The notes under the pieces were generated by a model. That model was not told the origin of the DNA. It ran no database searches and was given only the letters and a program-made list of their open reading frames with translations. From the NCBI GenBank assembly GCA_030549775.1, contig CM060171.1, positions 139,470,859-139,534,858 on the forward strand: DNA of 64,000 nt, in the 5' to 3' direction. A program made the translations under genes and the position numbers. Positions 12,511 to 23,789 of this stretch are shown in pieces (the stretch's first letter is position 1; each line of letters starts with the position of its first letter). This stretch comes from Tamarix chinensis (Eukaryota > Streptophyta > Magnoliopsida > Caryophyllales > Tamaricaceae).

Positions 12511-13183
12511 TGATATTGGACCCCTAAGGCTCTAGAACTAAAGGGTTCTAGCCTTTCTTGTCGAGCCTTCTACCTTAGAATCATTATTATATTCCACAAG
12601 ATCATCAGTGTAAGCCTTCAACCTCCATCTTCTACAAAATGGTTGTTGTTTTGGTCCTCAAAGAACATACCATTCCTACTTCAAATGATCTTCTTGGCTA
12701 CCGGTTCATGAAACTTGTAACCAAACTTCTCTTCATCATATTTGATGAATACACACCTATGAGATTTTTCATTCAACTTTATACTTTCATCCCTTGGTAT
12801 GTGGACAAATGCCTAATAGCCAAACATCCTTAGATGGTTATAGTTCACATCCCTACAAAGACATACTTCGTCAGCCACATCACCATTCAAAAAATTTGAT
12901 GGAGTTAAGTTGATGAGGTGACATGTCATCTATAAAGCTTCCATCTAAAATAATTTTGGAAGCTTAGTATGTGAGAGTATGCACCTTATTATCTCCATCA
13001 ATGTGTGCATCCATTCTACCACCCCATTATGCTGAAGGGTTTTGGGAATGGTCTACTAATGTCAGATTCCATGAGCCTTACATCATTCATCAAATGGAAT
13101 GATGTATTTGCCTCCATTGTCCTTTTGAATACACTTCAACTTTCCCTAGTCTCACCCTCCACTTTAGTATGAAAGACCATGAA

Positions 13184-13467
13184 GTTGATCAAAAATTGAT
13201 CTTTGGTCCTCATAGGATATACCCAAAGAATCTTAGAGAAGCCATTGATTAACATCATAAAGTATGACAATATACCTAATGAGTTCACCTTCATTGGGTC
13301 ACATACATCCAAGAAGACCCAATTAAGTTGATCAAAAATTGATCTTTGGTCCTCATAGGATATACCCAAAGAATATTAGAGAAGTCATTGATTAAAGTCA
13401 TAAAGTATGACAATATAACTAATGAGTTCACCTTCATTGGGTTACATACATCCAAGAAGACCCAACC
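13184..13467 (-). repeat. 143-bp tandem duplication inside copia integrase
   Basis: The segment 13184-13326 is repeated directly at 13327-13467 with only a few differences. Each copy encodes the same integrase stretch (DVC.PMKVNSL..LSYFM.LIN.FS). The 143-bp period is not a multiple of three, so the duplication itself breaks the frame. The near identity of the copies suggests it arose after the element had died. Confidence 0.88.
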
Positions 13468-14739
13468 AAGTGTCTCTACTAATTGTATGTAGGATCCTTT
13501 AACAAAGTGGGATACGTTTTTCTTGCCCATAATATAGTGAGTGCATCAACTAACTTAATCCTTTAGGACCTTTGGTAGAGCTCCTAAGCTACTATGAAAC
13601 TTTACCACTTTCTTACTTATATAGCTGAGTCTATGATACCAAACATCATAAGAAAGTCCATCTCATCCAACAAATACAACTTTGCTCAAGTCCGATATAG
13701 TGAGCAACATTTTCTCCCCTTTGACACTACCATAGACCTATTTGTCAACTTCTAACTCTCTCTTCCAAAATCACTCATGTAGCCCTCATCATTGAGCTTC
13801 CTAGTTGAGATGAGGCTCATCCTCAAGTTTAGAACATGTCTCAGTTCCTTGAGTTGTAAAGTGAAACCCAAGCTTGTCTCTCATTGTATACTCATTATAT
13901 CGACTATCTTTGAGATGCCATCATTATCCATCCCAAATTCATGGAAGTATTCGGATGTGTAGGAAGATAATAACTCCTTGTGCAGGGATGAAATGGTAGG
14001 ACTGTAACACCCCCAAAATTCACTACTAAAAAAATTTATTTTATTAAAAGTTAAGTGGAAGCAAAAACAATAAAATTTGGAGATGCTACCGCTACACTTA
14101 GTACCAGATTGGCTTCTTCCTGCTGGTCTTGTACCAAGTGCTAAGGTTTAGAAGCACAAAACACAATTTACACAAATTCAAACTTTCATTTAAATTAGAG
14201 TAGTGTGTTAAATTACATTAAAAATTTAGAGGGGATAAAATCCATCATTAAGGTTACAAGAATAAAATCATTAAACAAGAAAATAATAAGGTTAAAAGAG
14301 AAACCTTGAAAGCTTATCGGATAATCCTTATGCTTTTACCTGATAATAGCTTGAATAACACTTGCGGCTAACCTGTAAAGGACACTACTCATTGAATAGG
14401 TAATGGCCCACAAATGGAACCCTTTAGTACTACGGTACTGAGTAAAAAATTATATAAAACTAAAAGGTAGGACCCACATACAATATATCATACATATATA
14501 GGAACAATACATACACAAGGCATAAAAATAAACACAACAAACATAAGATAGACATGTACAGGAGGAATCATATATCACAAGTCCATTTACTTAGCATTTC
14601 CAACGCTTTACCATGAGGGATAGGCACCAAGGTCATATTTATACTATAATAATAGATCATAATGTTGAAATCAATAATTTTTAATCTTAAGCCATTAATT
14701 GAATATTAATCAATATTGTCTCTTGAATTATATCTACAT

Positions 14740-15150
14740 AGATTTGGAGACCCCACTATTATAACCAGTGGATCGGGCATAAGATATCCAACTCCAGGGC
14801 AAACACACTTAGTCACTATTATAACTGGTGGACCAGTAAACATATACAATCTCCAGTACAACACGCTTATGACCACTATTATAGCTGGTGGATTGGTACA
14901 AATGATATAATCCATTTGGTCCCAACCTACATGGTATTACATTATAAGTTATTAGTATCTTTCCCATGACTTATTATCATCTAAGGTTTGGTTATGGAGC
15001 TCGGGATCCCCCACTATTATGGTCGATAGATCAAAAATACAACTCCAAGGCAGCACGTACCTGACCACTATTATTCGTCTGTGGACTGGTCTCCAAGGCA
15101 AGATGTTCCTAGCCATTATTCTTACTGGTGGATCGGTCTGGGCCCGACTC
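14740..15150. repeat. Minisatellite with CCACTATTAT.. GGTGGA units, unit 1
   Basis: Four units of about 65-110 bp share the core CCACTATTATAACTGGTGGA, located near 14752, 14812, 14872 and 15011-15130. The same array appears in inverted orientation at about 33080-33520 in unit 3, so it is a fixed part of this family. Confidence 0.75.
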
Positions 15151-16179
15151 AATAATCTTCCACTTTAAATGATTAGTGTTTTCCATTTAATTAACACATC
15201 AATTCCATATATTTAACTCGAGGGGGAGATCACGAACCCGGAGACACAAAGGTACATCGATCAAACTGACATATATAAGTTGTAGAGTATCCTCCAACCA
15301 TCAACCCAAGGAAGCAAAGGTACCCTAGTCATACTGGTGCACAAGGCCACACAATACCTTATCGACAATGACACCTAATCTATAAGTATGCATACCCCCT
15401 AAATAGGTTTGTAGAACTACATAGAGTAAGATGTAGGACCTGACTGGGGCACTAAGACACACCAGTAAAATCCAGAATAATCGTGGGCTAAACCAGATCT
15501 TTAAGGCAGTGAACCCTAAAGAGCCACCATTCTTGACCTCGAGGTCTTCCACTTTATTTATTAGTGTTTTAATTAAGCTAACCATGAGAAACACAACAAT
15601 CACATACTTATTTGTTTTTTTTCCCATTATTATTAAGTAATCATTGTTAGTATTATTGTTCATGTTGAGTTAGACAATCCACTAAGGTAATGCTATGTTC
15701 CAATTCTTATACTTAGGCACCTTAGGTCCAAATGACCAAAATGCCCCTAATGCTAAGGCTTCCTCTTATCATCTATTTTCATCAAAAAAATTTATTTTTA
15801 TTTATTCACATGCCATAATAGGTTCATATCATAATTATAATACCAATAATAGAATCAAGTACTCTACCAAATGATCATTACACACATAAACTCTAACATG
15901 TACTTCTAGCACATCCAACACACATTTTTCATGCATAATTAATAATTAAGGCACCTTTTGCATGATTATGAAATTAACATCATACACACCCTTAATTATC
16001 CATTCAACCCCATACCATGCATTTTCCTTATGATACATACCAATTTACTAAAATACCCTCAACCTTATAATATACCTAATTATACTTAAACAAGTGATAC
16101 TAAGGACATAAATTCTTATTATATCATTTAATATCCCTTATGAATTATTATGAAGGTTTGTTAGATCAATTGTTATATT

Positions 16180-16870
16180 ATATGCAAATTACCAATTTAT
16201 CCCTTTATGCTAACAAAACTACTAAAATACCCCTCTTGTTTGTAAAATTACCAAGTTACCCCTTTTTATTTACCAGATTATCAAATTATCCTTCATGCTT
16301 GTATAATTACCAAATTTACCCTTCATACTTATTAAATTACCAAATTGCCCCTCATACTTGTATAATTACCAAAATACCCTTCATACTTATTAAATTACTA
16401 AATTACTCTTTTCACTTTTATAATTACCAAACTACCCTTCATACTTGTATAATTATCAAAATACCCTGTTTAGTTGTTAAATTACCAAAATACCTCTTTG
16501 AGTGGTTTAACTTCTCATTTACCCTTTTTATTCATCAAATTTCCAAGTTACTAATTTCTCATGAAAAATTACTAAAATACCCTTTTTACTTACTAACTTA
16601 CCAAATTACCCTTTTTATGCATAAAATTATCAAGTTACCCCTCTTTATGTCTAAAATTACCAAACTACTCTTCTTACTCATTAAATTACCATATTACCCT
16701 TTTTATTCATAAACTTACCAAGTTACCCCTTCTTATGCCCAAAATTACCAAACTATCCTTGTTACTCATTAAATTACCAAATTACCCTTTTTATTCATAA
16801 AATTACCAAGTTAACCCTTTTTCATGCCAAATTTACTAAAATACCCTTAACACATAAAATGTTAACACCT
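16180..16870. repeat. Degenerate ~33-bp minisatellite, unit 1
   Basis: Roughly twenty imperfect copies of a unit built on AAATTACCAAATTACCCTT with variable T-rich spacers. The reading frame at 16140-16712 is a by-product of this array and not a gene. The reverse-complement array lies at about 32010-32960 in unit 3. Confidence 0.75.
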
Positions 16871-17519
16871 ATGGTCTACATGCATCATCTAACACCACAA
16901 CCATTATTATTCATTATTAATACCCATTATCACCTACCATGTACATTTGTTTAGACCATACCCTAAGTACAAGTAAAAATTACTAAAATGCCCCTAAAGC
17001 TCATATTAACATCATCTCTACTAAAAATTACCATATTTGCTTATCATGACATATACATGCATCTAATATTATTATTAACAACAAGGCTCCTTCTTAGCCA
17101 TCATTTCTACACATGACACATTTCATAATATAGCATGCTTTTCATTTCAACTTCTAACATATGCTATAAATCATGATATACTTAACATCACATAATATGC
17201 ACACAAACATATTCAAAAATCAGAATGTGCTACCATACATATATCCACGCATTTTAGTAGGGTATAATGGTTACCTTATTTCCAACAACATTTAAACTTT
17301 ACCAGTACCCTGGTTAAAAAGTTTAAGCTTTGATTAGTAAAAATTTGTACCTAGAAGTAATATCAAAACTAGCATATTAGTAGTAGAAAATTCAAAGAAT
17401 AATTTTTTTTATCAAAAATGCTCATTAAATACACATCAATACTAACTATATCTATACCTCAAAAACTTTGTTAGTTAAGCTCAAAATATGCAGCAACACT
17501 CGCTATGTATGAGTAGCGT

Positions 17520-19010
17520 GAGCTATATGCACGAGGGAGGTGAGATTATGGATGAAGAAAAAAGTTGGGAGAATGGGGAAAAAGGACTCGGGTGAGGGTT
17601 TGAGGGCTTCGGTTAAGGGCCTGTAGAGGGGAGTGGGGTAGTGGTTGGGTATAGGAGGGGTGGCAAGGTGAAGGTGGTAGTCGGGGGTCAGAGATTGGTG
17701 GCTTAGAATGGTAGAGACGATGGTGACAGGGCTAGAAAGATGGTGCAAAGGAAGGGAGAAAAAGGAGAAGAAAGGAAAAAGAAGAGGAGAAAGGAAGGTG
17801 CCATAGGGGAGATCTCAGCAAGCTGAGGTAGGGAGGTGGTAGAGGAGGTGTTAGGGGGTTGAGGGGTGGCTTCAACAGCGAAAGAGGGGAGACAATAGCA
17901 TAAGGTGGTGGTGCAGGGTTGAGGTCAAGAAGGAGAAGAAAAGAAAAAGGAAAGGGAAGGTGGGTGTAACACCCCAAAATTCACTAAACCTGTAGGACTA
18001 GGGTAAACCTAGTGGGGTTACTACCTCCTTTAGGATGAACTAATTACAAGACCATAATCACAACAGCAAAACACAAGGTCACTTACGCTACCCCATCGTA
18101 CGATCCTCACAAGCTAATCCGGATTTTAAAATTTACTTGAAACAAGGTAAATATATTTTCAGTTAAAACATTTAGGATCCTGAGAACCGAATCTCTAACC
18201 GAAACCCGATTCTCAACAACCAAAAGCTCTGATACCACTTTGTAACACCCCAAAATTAGTGAATTTTGGGGTGTTACAGTGGGCTACAAGGGCTAGTGGT
18301 GGTTGTTGGGTGGTGTAGGGAGGAAGTCGGGGAGGCCAGGGGTTGGTTGGCCAGCGAAGCAATAACAAGGGAGAATAGGAGAGATCAAGGGAAAGGAAAT
18401 GGGTAGAGGAGAAGGAGAAAAAGAAGAGGGAAATATGGGTAGATAGAGGTTAGGTTAGGTGGGGGTTCAGGGCTGTAGGTCGCATGGCCTACAATGACAT
18501 AAAGGAGAAGAAGAAGAGGGGGAAAGGGGGCACACGAGGGGGTTGTGTAATGGTTGTAGGGATAAAAATGGAAGGAAATAGATGGGAGAGAGGGGCTTGG
18601 CTGACTGCCATGGCAAGTGTAGAGGAGGGGGAGCTGTAAGGGGAGTAGATGCTGCACGGTTTGGCTTGACATGTGGGGGGAAGAAGGAAGAAGAAGAAGA
18701 GAGGGGGAGGTAAGTAGGCCGGTTGGGGGAGAAAGGAAAAGCTGGTCAGCCTCACGCAAGAGAGAAGGATAAAGGAAGGGTGAGGGGTTGGGCTGGCCCA
18801 GCTAAAGGGAGAATGAAAGAAGAAAAAAGAAAAAGGGAGGAGTAGGCTGGACGGGTGAGGTAGGGCTACTAGGAGAAGGGGAATGGGCAGCCCATCGGGG
18901 AAAAAGGAAGAAGAGGGCCGATCAGCCCAAGGAAAAGAGAAAAGAAGAAAAAGGAAAAATGAGGGAAGAAGGAAGGAAAAAGGAGAAAGAAAAAAGGAAG
19001 AAGAAAAATA
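17520..19010. repeat. Purine-rich tract of unit 1
   Basis: About 1.2 kb of strongly G/A-biased sequence (interrupted by the 314-bp element at 17965-18278) with long GGAAGAAGAAAA runs. Minus-strand frames across it are proline-, serine- and leucine-rich artefacts of composition. The equivalent tract in unit 3 is C/T-rich on the + strand. Confidence 0.7.
17965..18278 (-). mobile_element. SMART/TRIM-like mini LTR element, 314 bp
   Basis: The element starts TGTAACACCCCAAAATTCAC and ends GTGAATTTTGGGGTGTTACA, with a perfect 5-bp duplication GTGGG on each side (17960-17964 and 18279-18283). Read on the minus strand, a ~38-bp terminal palindrome (18241-18278) is followed within three bases by TGGTATCAGAGC, the initiator-tRNA-Met primer-binding site used by many plant copia and TRIM elements. 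This layout matches the very small LTR elements called SMARTs. The distal end keeps only about half of the terminal repeat. It encodes nothing. Confidence 0.82.
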
Positions 19011-20606
19011 AAATAATTTTTAGAATTAGGGTATTTAATAATTTAGATGGATAAATTATTTTAATAAATTAATTTATTTAAAATTTAATATATTAATTTA
19101 AGAGGATACTTTTTTTTGTAAAATATGGGTGTGGAAAATTATTTAAATTAAAGGAGTATGATAAAATAATAAAATATTTATTTTAATTTATTAAAAAATA
19201 ATATTCATTTTTATAAATCAAAATTCCACAAAATAAGTAACTTAATTATTTAAAATTAAACTATTTCAAATAAGGATTAATGATTAATTTCTAAGTTTTA
19301 CAATTTTGGGGAATCACAAGGACGTACTAGTTTCCACTACCTAGTTACCATGTCCACATAAAAGTGCTTGTGAAAACATTCAAATGCTTCAAGTCAACCA
19401 AGAGTTCATCATTAGTGATGGTTGTGTCTCCTCATCAATCAAAATTTTCATACGCATGAAATAATGCGTAAGATAACATACTCATTTTTCTTGATTTTCA
19501 TGCTGAACATAATAAGCACATAATTATAATGTAATGAATCATGCTTAATATACATTATACATAGAATCCCTAATGTGTTATTATGTGATATTTATCATTT
19601 TAGTAGAGTAAAAGAGTTACATGTTTTTCAACAAAATAAAAATTATTGGGATTCTATTAAAATTATAAGGCTTCGTCAATCAAAATTTCGTACCTAAAAA
19701 TAATACAGCAATTAACAAATTAATATTTAATAGATAAAATATTTATTATCCAAAATTATCAAAATATCCTAACTATTAAAAATTGGGTACTAAAAATTTT
19801 AAAGGAAAACTTCTTACACTACATGCGTAGTGTGAGAATTGCCCACGAGATGACAGGCTGGGTTGAGGAGGAAGGGTGAAGTAAGGGTGTGTAGATGGTG
19901 GTTATGTGGTGATATTTTGAGCGGTGACGGTTGGTGGTGGCGATGGTTGCATAGGAAGGGAGGCTATGATAAGAATTGGTCAAAGTTGTGAAGGAGGGAG
20001 CTAAAGTAATAGAGGGAGCACTGATAGTTTTTTCCATTACCTAGGGTTGTGTAGTAAAGGTTGGTGTCGAAGATGGTTGGTGGGTTATGGTAGAATGGGC
20101 TAAAGGAAAAGCAGAGCAATGACAAAGGAGAAGGGAAAAGAAGGAAAAAAGAAAGTGAAGGAGTAGGAGGAGATGAACGATGGTGAAGGGTGGTTCTGCT
20201 GGGAGTGAAACCAAATGGAGCTAAGAGAGAGTGAGTAGGGTTGGACGGTTATGCACATAGGGATGGATTATAGGCAAAGGTGTTGGAAGGCTAGGGAATG
20301 GGCTGGATGGTGGTCGATAACACAAATGCAGGGGGTTAAGGGGTGGAGGCTATTTGGATGAAAATAGAAGGGAGGGTGAAGTGGTTTGATGGTTCGAATG
20401 GAAGTGTACGTGTGTATGTATATATGCATGTAGATAATGAGGAGGGAGGTTGGTTCACTGGGGAAAAAAATCAAAAGATCAAAGTCGAGTAAAAGAAGGG
20501 GATGTATGGGATGGGTTTTTGATCAAACAAAAGAGATAGGGGAGGAGGGTTGTGTACGCATGTATGTATATATTCATGCAGATGGATTGTTTGGTGAGGG
20601 AGGTTG

Positions 20607-20846
20607 CACTACCACGGAAAGGGGTTTTAATAACGGTTATTTTATAGTTTTAATAACGGTTTTCAACCGTTATTGAATCGCCCGTTATTAAATCTTTAAT
20701 AACGTTTCATAACCGTCATGAAAAATACACAAAAACCCGCGAATATGTGCGTAAACTTCAGATTTAATAACGCTTTTTACTTAAGAACCGTTATTAAAAC
20801 TTAGGTCTCGGCCCCCATTAAATAATTATAATATTAAATAAATAAT

Positions 20847-20886
<40 letters not shown>

Positions 20887-22550
20887 GTAAATATGTAATA
20901 ATTACCAAATCTGCAATCACACCATAATTTCAATCAATCTATAATTGGTATATATGCATGTCTCAATACACCAACTATACTTAGGAATAAAAATTAGTGG
21001 GCATACCACAACTTGGTAGCTCTACACCCCAAAGTAAAGAGTTCACAGATCTAGGCTGGAAGACCGAAAGATGTAGACGAAATACAAACCTAAAAATTCA
21101 TGTAGAATATATAGATCGCTACCTAATACCGAATGAATGAGTGCACGTGCTTGGCCGATTGGTCTCTAACTTCATCAATTTCATCAACATTATATTGCTC
21201 GTCTTCTTCACTTGAACCCTTAAAAACTTCAATTTCATCATCATCATCTAAGTTCCTTTGTCTCGAAGATCTTCAATTTTGGAGGTACCTAAAGCTCTTA
21301 TCTCATCCATAATTACAATAAAGAGATAAACAATAGTGGAAAAACAATTCTGATAAAAGTAAAAACTAAAATAAATGAAAACATGTATTACCCTACATAC
21401 AAAATAATACAAAGGTAGGAAACATATGTTACCACTATAATCAAGAGGTTATATAACACTATCATACCCTAAATTAAAGGTTCAATTTGTAAAAAAGGCC
21501 CTAAAAAGGTTGTATCACAAAAAACCTCAATTTAGAGGCCAAAACGGCCTTTTTTGGGCTCCGATATTTCCCAAACCGCTCCGCCACTTTCCACGTCGTA
21601 GATATCGAAAAAATACCCAAAATAGCCTCCTAAATCACCTAAATCCAAGGTCCCATGAAAAAGTTATGACCCTCCAAAGTTTACAGTTGAATCTAGCTCT
21701 AAATAGCCTCAATAATGTCTTCTCTTTTGTTTATTATGGTTGTATCTCTAAATGATGTTGAATCTATATTCTCCATACAAAAAAATACAACAATAATATG
21801 TAAAGGTCTCGGCCAACACATGAATTTGTTAATATATAACAATAACGCAACACATTCAACAACAAACAGCAAAATTTTCAGTCAACACATTCAACAACAC
21901 ATTTTCGAACGAAACCCTGGCGACATGCATTTATATAAGTAGATAAAAAGTTACGAGAGGAAGAACAAACACATACATAAAGTGAGCTAGCTACAAAAAC
22001 AAGGGCTTCAAACACGACGGAGGATGAAGGTGCAAGTGCCAGCTAGCTTCGGAACAATGGCAGTGCGAGGGTTTCCTTTACTTGAGAGGAGCCTGGTGGT
22101 GCGAGTTGGTGGTGCACGGTGTGGCGGTGCGAGGGTTTGCAAGGAGAAGGAAGGAGAGAAAGAGAACGAAAGTGCAGAGAGTCTGAAAACTTTGGCACGA
22201 AACAGAACTGAGCGAAATAAAAGTTTGATTTTGGGGTTTTAATAACGGTTCCTGAGAGAACCGTTATTAAAACATATTTTAATAACGGTTCTTCCAAGAA
22301 CCGTCATTAAAAGCTTCTGACTTTTGACAACGGTTCTAATATGAACCGTTATTAAATCCTCTTTTAATAACGGTTTATATAAAACCGTTATTAAAACATC
22401 CGTCCAAATTTTACCGTTGCCCTTTTAATAACGGTTTTTAACTAGAACCGTTATCAAAACTTTCCGCCGATTAATTTTCACGCGTTTGACAACGGTTTTC
22501 GAACTACCGTTATTAATGTTCCATTATTATTTCCCGTGTTTGTAGTAGTG
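20607..22550. mobile_element. Non-autonomous CACTA (En/Spm) element, 1944 bp
   Basis: The termini are CACTACCACGGAAAGGGG and, read inward from the right end, CACTACTACAAACACGGG. The 3-bp duplication TTG lies at 20604-20606 and 22551-22553. Both ends carry dense subterminal repeats of TTTTAATAACGGTT, often as palindromes with AACCGTTATTAAAA (20625-20800 and 22235-22525), the expected transposase-binding arrangement. The middle has no intact transposase. A short acidic minus-strand stretch (21170-21310) may be a coding remnant. Confidence 0.92.
20845..20886. repeat. (AAT)n microsatellite
   Basis: An uninterrupted run of about 13 AAT units inside the CACTA element. Confidence 0.9.
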
Positions 22551-23245
22551 TTGGTTCATAGAGGGGTAAGGTGATAGGGATGGTTGGGTAGAATGGTTCA
22601 ATAGGTGAGGGATATGGTGATGGTGAAGGTTCGATAGAGAGCTAAGGTGAGGGAGACAAGGAGAGTGTATTGGGAGACAGGAGAGATTTACATGGCACAT
22701 ATTACGTGAGGGAGAGGGGGTTGGCAGGGATAAGGTACAAACATTTTATTTTATTTTTAAGTTTAGTTTGGTTAGGTTAGAATACCGGTTAGAAAAAAAT
22801 AATTTAGGAAAAACGAATTAGTTTCGGATAGATTTAATAAGAAGGATAAAGATAAAATAATTAGGGAAAATTATGTAAGGAATTATTTGGGTTAAGGGTC
22901 AAAGGTTAATAATAAAATAATTAGACAAAGGTTTACAAGTTTGTTTTGAATAAAAAGCTAAACTCCTGAAAGCAAATGTTATAAAACTTTGGGGTGTTAC
23001 ATCATCTATCTTGCCTTTCCCCTTCCTACCCTTATTCAAATCCTAACAATCCTTCTTTCATTGTCCTAATTTCCTACAATGGAAGCAAGATTTATCCATT
23101 TTTTCTTCCTCAATCTGCTCTTAGACCTCTCCCTCCACATCCCACCCTTGGATCTCCACTTCTCATCTCTTCTCCCATAAGTGATGATGTTGCTAATGCT
23201 ATATTGAGCTTTCCTCCTGAGGCAGAATTGATAAGAGACGCATAA

Positions 23246-23780
23246 ATAGTCTCCCATATGTATGGTATAGAACCTAGGCCTAACCATGCAATTACATTGC
23301 GGTCACGGTCGTCGTCGTAGTAGTGGTGTTGCGGTATCGAGCTTTACTAGTGAAGATTCAAGTTTTCAGAACTTTATTAGCTGTAGGTTTATATGATGTC
23401 TAGAGAGCAAGGGATGACTTATTGTATTCAAATATAAGCATGAACTGGTATAGACTCATTAAGGTTATTGGCTTATTACTACTACAATTATTTCCTCTAG
23501 ATGTTCCCATCCAGATAGTGGAAAAAATATGTTGTTTTATTGGTTACCTGTATTACATAGATAAGTTCTATAATTCTATCATATTAGTTGTATAGTTTAA
23601 TAATCATTCATAAAAAAAATATTAATTTTAATTGATTAAAAAGACAATAATAGTTTATTACAAATCCAATAGCAAATGAATAACAAAAAATTATTACAAA
23701 CTAAAATCTTAAATAAAATATTCTACAACAACTACCACAAAAAAGAATGTCATGGAGGATCTTCATAATATTCATCTTGT
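23246..23780. other. Spacer between copia gag and hAT remnant, nothing firm
   Basis: No coding similarity was seen. A CG-containing stretch around 23300-23335 stands out from the AT-rich background and could be a decayed transposon terminus. No inverted partner was found. Confidence 0.4.
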
Positions 23781-23789
23781 TGGCTTGAT

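Larger units (their letters stand above)
14003..19318 (-). mobile_element. Giant TG..CA unit 1 (probable solo LTR), 5.3 kb
   Basis: The unit begins TGTAACACCCCCAAAATTCA and ends TTTTGGGGAATCACA. It is flanked by a perfect 5-bp duplication AGGAC (13998-14002 and 19319-19323) inside copia protease sequence. In order it contains a conserved terminus, a GTGG-type minisatellite (about 14740-15150), a long degenerate minisatellite (about 16180-16860), a purine-rich tract (about 17520-19010) and an AT-rich end. There is no gag, pol, primer-binding site or second LTR. It is the reverse-orientation counterpart of the unit at 29807-34159. It hosts a 314-bp element at 17965-18278. I read it as a solo LTR of a long-LTR gypsy element; a large non-autonomous element is the alternative. 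Confidence 0.82.
19437..23001 (-). mobile_element. Giant-unit family member 2, left end missing, with CACTA inside
   Basis: The right end reads AAACTTTGGGGTGTTACA. The sequence then resumes copia gag after TCATC (23002-23006), matching TCATC at 19432-19436, so the insertion is bounded by a 5-bp duplication. The left boundary lacks the expected TG start. Without the CACTA insert it is only about 1.6 kb: an AT-rich part, then a G/A-rich tract (19840-20600 and 22560-22730) and an AT-rich end like unit 1. I interpret it as a copy that has lost its first half. Confidence 0.55.
12530..23245 (-). mobile_element. Ty1/copia (Tork/Tnt1-like) remnant, split by two nested inserts
   Basis: Minus-strand pieces read in element order. 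Gag tail with a degenerate zinc knuckle CFHCRKLGQ-KKDC at about 23030-23095; a short gag/protease linker at 19319-19436; protease with a degenerate D(S/T)GASYH-like site straddling the 14003 insertion, followed by GDN-type and LISTRKLNDEGY motifs (13570-14002). Then the integrase core with VFLDVCDPMKVNSL (13290-13520) and the post-integrase domain with SHRCVFIKYDEEKFGYKF (12660-12840). Reverse transcriptase, RNase H and LTRs are not visible, so both ends are truncated. Removing the nested inserts with one copy of each target duplication makes the reading frame continuous. There are many stops; it is inactive. The motifs match Tnt1/Tork-type elements. Confidence 0.85.

Noticed and set aside
16140..16712. 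190-codon frame rich in Y, L, K and I; also considered as a CRISPR-like array
   Set aside because: It is a degenerate minisatellite; units vary in sequence and length, there are no unique spacers, and the genome is eukaryotic.
18241..18278. Perfect-looking palindrome as a transcription terminator
   Set aside because: It is the terminal repeat of the 314-bp SMART-like element next to its primer-binding site.
17503..18759. Minus-strand frames in the purine-rich part of unit 1
   Set aside because: Composition artefact, and interrupted by a mobile element.
21510..22297. Short frames inside the CACTA element
   Set aside because: They are short, partly made of subterminal repeats, and show no transposase motif.
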